From NCBI GenBank assembly GCA_016714465.1, contig JADKDT010000001.1, positions 124,001-188,000 of the forward strand: a DNA stretch of 64,000 nucleotides, in the 5' to 3' direction. The position numbers were made by a program, and so were the translations under genes. This document shows positions 52,789 through 59,916 of the stretch, piece by piece. This DNA is from Candidatus Brachythrix odensensis (GTDB lineage: Bacteria > Chloroflexota > Anaerolineae > J036 > Brachytrichaceae). Within the stretch, counting starts at the first letter, position 1, and each line of letters starts with the position of its first letter. The notes under the pieces were generated by a model, which worked only from the letters and a program-made list of their open reading frames with translations, searched no databases and was not told where the DNA came from.

Positions 52789-53448
52789 GAATTCCTGGCA
52801 CTGCGAAAGCAACGGGATCACGTCACCAAGATCGGTGACGATGCGCCAGGCCAGTTCGCGCGCGTCCGGGGCAACTGGCGCGAGATCGGGAATGAGGATG
52901 GCCGTCATTCGCGCCGCATGCGCTGCGCGCACGCCGGGTTCCGAATCCTCGAGCACCAGACAGGATTTGGGAGGCGCGTCGAGGCGCATGGCGGCGGCCA
53001 GGAAGATGTCGGGCGCGGGTTTGCCGCGGGTGATGTCGTCACCGCATACGATGGCGTGAAAACGCCCGCTCAAACCGGCGCGCTCCAGCAATTGTGTGGC
53101 GCGTTCGCGCCCGGTTGAGGTCGCCATCGCGCGCGGAATGCCCAGCGCATCGAGCGCGTCGAGCAACGCCACAAGGCCGGGCTTCAGCGGCACACCGCGC
53201 TCCTCCACTTCGGCTGTGGAATAGCGAAACCGCGCCGCATCCAGGGCATCGACGGGCGTATCCGGACCGTAAGCGTCGAGCAGAATGATCCGGGCATCGA
53301 CCATATTCCGGCCAATCAGCCGCGAATAGTCGGCCTCCCGCATCTCCAGTCCGTGTTCGGCCAGCGCCCGGCTCCAGGCGCGGAATGCAAGGGTTTCGGT
53401 GTCGAACATGAGCCCGTCCATGTCGAAGAGAACCGCAGCTGGGGGCAT
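52780..53448 (-). CDS. HAD-superfamily hydrolase, beta-phosphoglucomutase-like
   Basis: This 222-residue HAD phosphatase or phosphoglucomutase has the nucleophile Asp9 and acid Asp11 in VLFDMDGLMFDTE, motif II in RAMATSTGRERA, motif III lysine in CGDDITRGKPAPDIFL and motif IV in VLEDSEPGVRAAHAA. The alpha-helical cap inserted after motif I (C1 type) includes LIGRNMVDARIILLDAYG. It may dephosphorylate a sugar phosphate or nucleotide. The TACAAT box ends 6 nt before the ATG. The stop codon is inside palindrome P13. Confidence 0.9.
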   Translation of the reverse strand: MPPAAVLFDMDGLMFDTETLAFRAWSRALAEHGLEMREADYSRLIGRNMVDARIILLDAYGPDTPVDALDAARFRYSTAEVEERGVPLKPGLVALLDALDALGIPRAMATSTGRERATQLLERAGLSGRFHAIVCGDDITRGKPAPDIFLAAAMRLDAPPKSCLVLEDSEPGVRAAHAARMTAILIPDLAPVAPDARELAWRIVTDLGDVIPLLSQCQEFRS

Positions 53449-53454
53449 ACGCGG

Positions 53455-53460
53455 ATTGTA
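53455..53460 (-). promoter_or_regulatory. Candidate -10 box (TACAAT) of the HAD gene
   Basis: TACAAT on the minus strand, 6 nt before the ATG at 53448, consistent with leaderless transcription. Confidence 0.55.
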
Positions 53461-53488
53461 GCGCCTGGAAGCTGTCCTGGAAACATAC

Positions 53489-53534
53489 GTCGAGATCGCG
53501 ATCCCCGCGCTTCGCGCGGGATCGCGATCTCGAC
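53489..53534. repeat. Palindrome P14 (one-base bulge, loop ttc)
   Basis: Arms GTCGAGATCGCGATC and its complement around CCCCGCGC-ttc-GCGCGGG; the left arm has four C where the right has three G, the only imperfection. It lies between the divergent HAD and tal-pgi genes. Confidence 0.92.
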
Positions 53535-53683
53535 ACTCGTTTTACTGAGCGGAGGCTGATCAGTGGATGAATGGGCTGGCGGAATGGTCCACTTTGGTTT
53601 ATCCTTTGGGCCCTTTTTCCAATGGCCGAAAGGCCACATCAGCGCGCCCTTCAAGCGCCCGCGCGGGCGCCCTACGGAGAGAC

Positions 53684-56512
53684 ATGACGAACGCCAATCC
53701 GAACATCGCTGTTCAGTTGCTGGGCCAGTCCTTCTGGTACGACAACATCCAACGCAGCTTAATAACCAGCGGCGAACTCAAGCGCCTGATCGATGATTTT
53801 GGCGTGCTCGGCGTCACTTCCAATCCGTCCATTTTCGACAAGGCGATTTCTCAAAGCGCGGACTATGACGGGCAGATGATTGAGCTGGCCGCCGCGCCGC
53901 TTGATACCAAAGGTGTTTACGAGCGATTGGCGATTCAGGATATTCAGGGCGCGGCTGATCTGTTGCGCCCTGTGTTTGACCAGACGAACGGTCGCGACGG
54001 TTATGTCAGTTTGGAGGTGTCGCCCGACCTCGCCCATGACATGCGCGGGACGTTGGATGAAGCCCGGCGTCTGTATAAGACGGTTGAGCGGCCGAATCTG
54101 ATGATCAAGGTGCCGGCGACACCGGAGTGCATCCCGGTCATCGAACAACTCATTGCCGAGGGCATTCACGTCAACGTGACCCTGATCTTCTCGCTCGACA
54201 GCTACGAACGGGTGGCCCGGGCCTATCTTGCGGGTCTGACCCAGCGCGCAAAAAAGGGCCTGCCGCTCACGATTGCGTCGGTGGCATCGTTCTTCGTCAG
54301 CCGGGTCGACACGTTGGTGGACAAGCAGCTGGACGAGCGTATTGCCGCGCTGGGAAAAGCGAAGGGGGCGGCCAGCCTGCTGGCGCTCAAGCATAAGGCC
54401 GCAATCGCCAATGCCAGACTGGCCTATGAAGTCTATGAACGGCTATTCTCCGGGCCGGAGTGGCGGGCGCTCGAAGGACACAACGCGCGCCCGCAGCGGG
54501 TGTTGTGGGCGAGCACCAGCGCCAAGAACCCGTCACTGCCGGATACATACTACGCCGACGCGCTGATCGGCAAGGACACCGTGAACACGCTCCCGCCGGC
54601 GACCCTCAAGGCATTTCGCGATCATGGCCGGGCGGCCCCAACCCTGAAGCATGATCTGAAGGGCGCGCGCGCCACCCTGGCCGGATTGGAAGCGGCGGGC
54701 ATTTCGATGTCGCAAGTGTGGCAACAGCTTCAAGACGAGGGAGTCCAACTTTTTGCGGACGCCTTTCATAGCTTGTTAAGGGGAATCGAAGGCAAGCGCC
54801 GGGCTGTGCTGGCGCGGGGTTCTGCGCAAGGAGTCGCGCCCGCTGCGGGCTATATCGACGAGCTGATCAAACTCAAGGCCGCGACGCGGGTGTGGAATCG
54901 CGACCCGGCGCTGTGGACGAGCGAGCCGGAGCACATCAAGGTCATTGCCAATCGCCTGGGCTGGCTGACCTCGATCGACCTCATGCAAACCGTGAGCGCA
55001 GATTTGAAGGCGTTTGCGGAGGAGATCAAGGCGGCCGGCATCACCCATGCGGTTGTGTTGGGGATGGGCGGCAGCTCGCTCGCGCCGGAGATGTTCCGGG
55101 CCGTCTTTGGATCGGCAGCCGCGCAGTCGGGTTGGCCGATCACGCTGCACGTGCTCGACACGACAGATCCCGAGACGATCCGGGCCCTCGATGCCAAACT
55201 GGATCTGCGTCACACCCTCTTCATTGTTGCAAGCAAGTCGGGCGGCACGCAGGAAGTCACCTCGTTCTACGAGTATTACCGCGCCCAGATGGATGCCTTG
55301 CTGCGCGATGACGCGGGACGTCATTTCGTCGCCATCACCGACGATGGCACCAGTCTGCAGTCGCTTGCGGTGGTTGAGAAATTCCGGCGCACCTTTGTCA
55401 ATCCGGGCGACATCGGCGGGCGCTATTCGGCGTTGTCGTATTTCGGCCTGCTTCCGGCCGCCCTGGCCGGCGTCGACGTCGCGAAGCTGCTCAGCCGCGC
55501 GGCGCAGATGGCTGAGTGGTGCAAGCCCGACAGCGCCATCAATCCCGGGCTGTTTCTGGGCGCGCTGCTGGGCGGGATGGGTCTGGCCGGGCGGGACAAG
55601 CTGGTGTTCTTGATCAGCCCTGGTATTGAGGCGTTTGGGTTGTGGGTGGAGCAGTTGATCGCCGAGAGCACCGGCAAGCAGGGGCGCGGCCTCGTGCCGG
55701 TCATCGATGATCTGATCAACCTGAAGAACGTCGCTGAATTGAGCAAAGACCGGCTGTATGTCAGCCTCAAAATGGGCGACGACAGCAGCCACGACCGTCT
55801 TGGCGCGCATGTCCGGCGGGGCGGGCTGCCGCTGATCAACCTGCGTCTCGAGGATGCCTACGACCTTGGGGCGGAGATTTTCCGTTGGGAGTTCGCGACC
55901 GCGATCGCGGGCGTGGCCCTCGGTGTCGATCCGTTTGACGAGCCCAACGTCACTGAGAGCAAGACCAATACAAAGCGCCTGCTCGATGAATTCGAGATCG
56001 ATGGCGTCTTCGCCAGCGAAGCGACCAGCCGGAGCGCGAACAGCCAGATCGGCAAACACGCCCGGAGCGCGCGTGAAGGAGACTACATCGTCGTCCAGGC
56101 GTATGTGCCCTATGACGAGAAGACCGTCGATCTGTTGCTCAAGCTGCGGGCGGCGCTTGGGACGCGGACGAAGGCGCCCATTACGATGGGTTTTGGCCCG
56201 CGCTTTCTGCACAGCACCGGGCAACTTCACAAAGGCGGTCCGAATCGGGCGGTCGCGTATCAATTGACCTATGATGTGGTCGATGACCTTCCAATTCCAG
56301 GCGAGCCGTACACCTTTGGCACGCTCATCCGGGCGCAGGCGCTGGGCGACTTCGAATCATTGAAGACGCATGAGCGGCGGGTGGTTCGGATTCATCTGGG
56401 AAATGACGTTGCCGCCGGGCTGCGCAAGGCGATTCGGGCGCTGCGGGGCAACGCGCGACCGGCCCGCCCGCCGGCGCCGCGCAAGGCAACGGCGGCGGAG
56501 CCAGCCGCCTGA
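53684..56512 (+). CDS. Bifunctional transaldolase/glucose-6-phosphate isomerase
   Basis: This 942-residue fusion joins transaldolase (residues 1-370) to phosphoglucose isomerase (about 390-920). Transaldolase moves a dihydroxyacetone unit between sugar phosphates; the Schiff-base lysine is Lys142 in NLMIKVPAT, with GVTSNPSIFDKAI and FSLDSYERVARAYL also conserved. The PGI half has GMGGSSLAPEMFRAVFG, the phosphate loop IVASKSGGTQEV, DDGTSLQSL, and ISPGIEAFGLWVEQLIAESTGKQGRG. The start at 53684 has GGAGA 6 nt upstream; the longer frame to 53567 is a poor match. Both activities feed the oxidative pentose phosphate genes that follow (gnd, zwf, pgl). The C-terminus ends in a Pro/Ala/Lys-rich tail. 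Confidence 0.95.
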   Translation: MTNANPNIAVQLLGQSFWYDNIQRSLITSGELKRLIDDFGVLGVTSNPSIFDKAISQSADYDGQMIELAAAPLDTKGVYERLAIQDIQGAADLLRPVFDQTNGRDGYVSLEVSPDLAHDMRGTLDEARRLYKTVERPNLMIKVPATPECIPVIEQLIAEGIHVNVTLIFSLDSYERVARAYLAGLTQRAKKGLPLTIASVASFFVSRVDTLVDKQLDERIAALGKAKGAASLLALKHKAAIANARLAYEVYERLFSGPEWRALEGHNARPQRVLWASTSAKNPSLPDTYYADALIGKDTVNTLPPATLKAFRDHGRAAPTLKHDLKGARATLAGLEAAGISMSQVWQQLQDEGVQLFADAFHSLLRGIEGKRRAVLARGSAQGVAPAAGYIDELIKLKAATRVWNRDPALWTSEPEHIKVIANRLGWLTSIDLMQTVSADLKAFAEEIKAAGITHAVVLGMGGSSLAPEMFRAVFGSAAAQSGWPITLHVLDTTDPETIRALDAKLDLRHTLFIVASKSGGTQEVTSFYEYYRAQMDALLRDDAGRHFVAITDDGTSLQSLAVVEKFRRTFVNPGDIGGRYSALSYFGLLPAALAGVDVAKLLSRAAQMAEWCKPDSAINPGLFLGALLGGMGLAGRDKLVFLISPGIEAFGLWVEQLIAESTGKQGRGLVPVIDDLINLKNVAELSKDRLYVSLKMGDDSSHDRLGAHVRRGGLPLINLRLEDAYDLGAEIFRWEFATAIAGVALGVDPFDEPNVTESKTNTKRLLDEFEIDGVFASEATSRSANSQIGKHARSAREGDYIVVQAYVPYDEKTVDLLLKLRAALGTRTKAPITMGFGPRFLHSTGQLHKGGPNRAVAYQLTYDVVDDLPIPGEPYTFGTLIRAQALGDFESLKTHERRVVRIHLGNDVAAGLRKAIRALRGNARPARPPAPRKATAAEPAA

Positions 56513-56615
56513 GCGTCAGACCGGACACGAACTGTAACCACAGCGCGGCAGGGATGCCAACGCGCTTATCGACAACTGCGGTTTGAGACCGCGGCGTCAC
56601 CCCAATGAGGTTGAG

Positions 56616-57521
56616 ATGAAACTGGGAATCTATGGACTGGGCCGTATGGGCGCCAACATGGCACGCCGCTGGCATCGCGAGGGCCATGAGATCGTGGTGT
56701 GCAATCGCAGCCCGGGTCCGGTTGATGAACTGAAAGGCGAGGGCCTGGCGGGCGTGTACACGCTTGAGGCGCTGGTTGCGGCGCTGCCGGCGCCGCGAGC
56801 GATCTGGGTGATGGTTCCCGCGGGCGCGGCCACGGACAGCGCAATTGAGAAGCTGCTCGGGCTGATGCAGCCCGGCGACGCGATTATTGACAGCGGCAAC
56901 TCAAACTGGAAGGATAGCAAGCGCCACTACGAAGAGTGCAAGGCCAAGGGCATCGACTTCATGGATCAGGGCACCAGCGGCGGCATCTGGGGGTTGGAGA
57001 ATGGCTATTGCCTCATGATTGGCGGCGATACGAGCACGTTTGCCCGCCTTGAACCCGCATTTGCGGCGCTTGCGCCCGATGGCAAACACTATCTGCGCTG
57101 CGGCGCGGCGGGGGCCGGGCACTTCACAAAAATGGTCCACAACGGGATCGAGTACGGCATGATGCAGTCGTACGCGGAAGGCTTCGAGATTCTGCAGAAG
57201 AGCGAATTCGGGATGAGCCTGCGGGATGTGTCGTGGGTGTGGGGCAAGGGCAGCGTCGTGCGCTCGTGGCTGCAGGAACTGGCGATCAAGGCCTTCGAAG
57301 AGGAGGGGAACGGGCTCGACAATATCCGGGGCTACGTCGAGGATTCCGGCGAAGGGCGCTGGACGGTCCAGGCCGCCATTGATGAGGATGTTGCCGCGCC
57401 GGTGATCACGCTGTCGCTCTTTCAGCGTTTTCTATCGAGACAGCCCGAGTCGTTCGCGGCCAAGGTCAACGCGGCGCTGCGCAAGCAGTTCGGCGGCCAC
57501 GCGGTCAAATCAACGAAGTAG
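56616..57521 (+). CDS. gnd: 6-phosphogluconate dehydrogenase (decarboxylating), short form
   Basis: This enzyme oxidises and decarboxylates 6-phosphogluconate to ribulose 5-phosphate. The 301-residue length matches the short, often NAD-preferring, GndA-like form rather than the 470-residue NADP enzyme. Seen: GLGRMGANMA (dinucleotide loop, residues 7-16), CNRSPGPV (cofactor 2' region), DSGNSNWKDSKRHYE, MDQGTSGGIWGLENGYCLMIGG, and the catalytic HFTKMVHNGIEYGMMQ with Lys and Glu. The start at 56616 has GAGG 6 nt upstream. Palindrome P15 overlaps the TAG. It lies between tal-pgi and zwf. Confidence 0.94.
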   Translation: MKLGIYGLGRMGANMARRWHREGHEIVVCNRSPGPVDELKGEGLAGVYTLEALVAALPAPRAIWVMVPAGAATDSAIEKLLGLMQPGDAIIDSGNSNWKDSKRHYEECKAKGIDFMDQGTSGGIWGLENGYCLMIGGDTSTFARLEPAFAALAPDGKHYLRCGAAGAGHFTKMVHNGIEYGMMQSYAEGFEILQKSEFGMSLRDVSWVWGKGSVVRSWLQELAIKAFEEEGNGLDNIRGYVEDSGEGRWTVQAAIDEDVAAPVITLSLFQRFLSRQPESFAAKVNAALRKQFGGHAVKSTK

Positions 57522-57543
57522 GGGCGGTTCGCGAACCGCCCCT
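57520..57543. repeat. Palindrome P15 (24 bp, no spacer)
   Basis: AGGGGCGGTTCG and its complement, centred on CGCG, overlapping the TAG stop of gnd (57519-57521). It is the shortest member and differs in core (GGTTCGCGAACC). Confidence 0.85.
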
Positions 57544-57552
57544 GCCATTTGG

Positions 57553-57567
57553 CACGGACCGTCCGTG
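57553..57567. repeat. Operator-like inverted repeat upstream of zwf
   Basis: CACGGAC-C-GTCCGTG, a 7-bp stem with 1-nt spacer, 38 nt before the zwf ATG. It could be a regulator-binding site; no regulator gene is adjacent. Confidence 0.4.
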
Positions 57568-57605
57568 TATCCGCCAGGCGCGCACTGACGCGCAGGGATA
57601 ACACA

Positions 57606-59099
57606 ATGCGAATTCCAGACAATTGCGTGATGGTGATCTTTGGCGCCTCGGGCGACCTCACCCACCGCAAGCTCATTCCCGCTCTATACAACCTGGCGGT
57701 GGATGGTTTGCTGCCGCGCAACTTTGCGGTGGTGGGATTCGCGCGAAAACCGAAGACCAACGAGTCCTTCCGCGAGGAACTGCTGGAATCAGTCAAGGAA
57801 CACTCGCGGACAAAATTGAGCGAGGATGGGAAGTGGGCTCAATTCGCCAGCATGCTGCACTATTGCCAGGGCGACTACTCAACCCCCGAGGACTACGAGA
57901 AGCTGGACGCGGTGCTGTCCCAGATCGACGCTGATCACGGCACCGAAGGCAACCGGCTGTTCTACATCGCGACGCCGCCTGAGGTGTACCCGACGATCAC
58001 CGAGCATCTCGGGACGAGCGCGATGGGGCGGCCGTCCGGCCCCGGCAGGTGGTCGCGCCTGATCATCGAGAAGCCGTTTGGCCGCGACCTGAAATCGGCC
58101 AGGAGCCTGAACGAGCACGTTCACAAATACTTCAACGAGGACCAGCTCTATCGTATCGACCACTACCTGGGAAAGGAGACCGTCCAGAACATCCTGGTCT
58201 TTCGCTTTGCGAACGGGATCTTCGAGCCGATCTGGAACCGGCGCTATGTCGACAGCGTGCAGATCACGGTGGCCGAGGAGATTGGGATTGAGACGCGCGG
58301 CGCCTACTACGAGAGCGCGGGCGTGATCCGTGATATCGTGCAAAACCATCTGCTGCAACTCCTGGCGTTGACGGCAATGGAGCCGCCCTCGGAGTTCTCA
58401 GCCGATTCGGTGCGCAACGAGAAGGTGAAGGTGCTCAAGGCCATCCGGGTGGACACGAGCGTCGGCGATGGCACGGTGCGCGGGCAGTATGGCCCGGGCA
58501 AGGTCGGCGGCCAGCTCGTGCCGGGCTATGTGCAGGAAGCCGGGGTGGCGGTGGACTCCGCCACCGAGACCTGGCTGGCGATGAAGTTTTTCGTCGACAA
58601 CTGGCGCTGGGCGGGTGTGCCGTGGTATATCCGGAGCGGCAAGCGCATGCCCAAACGGGTGACCGAGATTGCGATTCAATTCAAAATGCCGCCGCTGATG
58701 TTGTTCAGCCGCGCGACCGCCCGCGACATCGAACCGAACGAGCTTGTGTTGAACATTCAGCCCGACGAGGGCATTTCGCTGCGCTTTGGGTCGAAGGTGC
58801 CAGGCACCGGCGAGAACATCCAGCCGGTGAAGATGGACTTCAGCTACTCGAGCTCGTTCAACAAGGCGGCTCCGGAGGCGTATGAGCGCCTGCTCCTCGA
58901 TTGCATGCTGGGCGATTCGACGCTATTTACCCGCAGCGACGAGGTTGAGGCGCAGTGGCAGATCATCAATCCGGTGATCGAGGGCTGGCAGAGCCCGAAC
59001 GCATCGTCGGTGGACATGTACCGGGCCGGCACACCCGGGCCAAAGGAGAGCGACGACTTTATCCGGAAGGACAAGCGCGAGTGGCGCCGCTTGTGGTAG
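57606..59099 (+). CDS. zwf: Glucose-6-phosphate 1-dehydrogenase
   Basis: This 497-residue enzyme catalyses the first step of the oxidative pentose phosphate pathway, producing 6-phosphogluconolactone and NADPH. Landmarks: VIFGASGDLTHRKLIPALYNL (nucleotide-binding, residues 10-30), RLIIEKPFGRDLKSA, the active-site RIDHYLGKETVQN with the catalytic His, and FRFANGIFEPIWNRRYVDSVQI. The start at 57606 has AGGGA about 8 nt upstream; the longer frame to 57549 is not family-like. The gene order gnd-zwf-pgl gives all three enzymes of the oxidative branch. Confidence 0.97.
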   Translation: MRIPDNCVMVIFGASGDLTHRKLIPALYNLAVDGLLPRNFAVVGFARKPKTNESFREELLESVKEHSRTKLSEDGKWAQFASMLHYCQGDYSTPEDYEKLDAVLSQIDADHGTEGNRLFYIATPPEVYPTITEHLGTSAMGRPSGPGRWSRLIIEKPFGRDLKSARSLNEHVHKYFNEDQLYRIDHYLGKETVQNILVFRFANGIFEPIWNRRYVDSVQITVAEEIGIETRGAYYESAGVIRDIVQNHLLQLLALTAMEPPSEFSADSVRNEKVKVLKAIRVDTSVGDGTVRGQYGPGKVGGQLVPGYVQEAGVAVDSATETWLAMKFFVDNWRWAGVPWYIRSGKRMPKRVTEIAIQFKMPPLMLFSRATARDIEPNELVLNIQPDEGISLRFGSKVPGTGENIQPVKMDFSYSSSFNKAAPEAYERLLLDCMLGDSTLFTRSDEVEAQWQIINPVIEGWQSPNASSVDMYRAGTPGPKESDDFIRKDKREWRRLW

Positions 59100-59111
59100 A
59101 AGCGTGAAGCG

Positions 59112-59849
59112 ATGAGCAATCATGCCCTGCGAGTATCTGCCACAGTCGAGACGCTGACCCGCGATCTGGCCGCCCGGATCGTGAAGTGCGGCCGCGATGC
59201 GATCGCGGGGCGGGGCGCCTTTCACTGGGCGCTAAGTGGGGGCACTACGCCCAGGGCGCTCTTTGCGTTGCTGGCGTCGCACGAATGGGCGAGCCGATTT
59301 GACTGGAAGAAGACCCACGTGTGGTGGAGCGACGAGCGGAATGTGCCGCCTGATTCACCCGACAGCAATTACAGAACGGCCTGGGACACGCTGCTGTCGC
59401 AGGTGCCCATCCCGGAGTCCAACGTGCATCGGGTGACGACTGAGATGGGAGCCGAGGAAGCGGCTGCGGACTACGAGACGCGCCTGCGTCTGAAGGTGGC
59501 GGGTCCGGAGCACTGTTTGGACCTTGTGTTGCTGGGCATGGGCGACGACGGGCACACGGCCTCGCTATTTCCCGGGACGCTTGACCTGATCCCCGATGAC
59601 CGGCTGGTGATCGCCCACTGGGTGCCTCAGGCGCAGATGATGCGGATCACGTTTACGCCGCTGCTGATCAACGCCGCCGAGAACGTTTTGTTTATGGTGA
59701 CCGGCAGGGCCAAGGCCGAACTGCTGGCCCGGGTGTTGTACGGCCCGCGCCAGCCGGATGTGCTGCCGGCGCAACTGATTGAGCATGCCGAGTGGTGGGT
59801 GGATGCCGCGGCGGCGAGCGCGATCGCCGGGCCCGGCGACGCCGTGTAG
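59112..59849 (+). CDS. pgl: 6-phosphogluconolactonase
   Basis: This 245-residue enzyme hydrolyses 6-phosphogluconolactone between the zwf and gnd steps. It has the NagB/Pgl-type core: ALSGGTTPRALFALLAS (phosphate loop), KTHVWWSDERNVPPDSPDSNYR, and the catalytic LLGMGDDGHTASLFPGT with the general-base His. It starts 12 nt after zwf, so the genes are co-transcribed. The TAG stop lies at the edge of the double inverted repeat P16. Confidence 0.95.
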   Translation: MSNHALRVSATVETLTRDLAARIVKCGRDAIAGRGAFHWALSGGTTPRALFALLASHEWASRFDWKKTHVWWSDERNVPPDSPDSNYRTAWDTLLSQVPIPESNVHRVTTEMGAEEAAADYETRLRLKVAGPEHCLDLVLLGMGDDGHTASLFPGTLDLIPDDRLVIAHWVPQAQMMRITFTPLLINAAENVLFMVTGRAKAELLARVLYGPRQPDVLPAQLIEHAEWWVDAAAASAIAGPGDAV

Positions 59850-59916
59850 AGACGGCCCGCCGGGCCGTCTCGTCTCGGTGTTACGCAAGTAAGACGGCCC
59901 GCCGGGCCGTCTCTAC
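59846..59916. repeat. Double inverted repeat P16
   Basis: Two copies of AGACGGCCCGCCGGGCCGTCT (59850-59870 and 59892-59912), each itself palindromic, are separated by 21 nt. Outer GTAG (59846-59849) and CTAC (59913-59916) also pair, giving a 71-nt inverted arrangement. The TAG of pgl (59847-59849) and the TAG of dnaE2 (59913-59915) sit at mirror positions in the arms. Confidence 0.92.
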
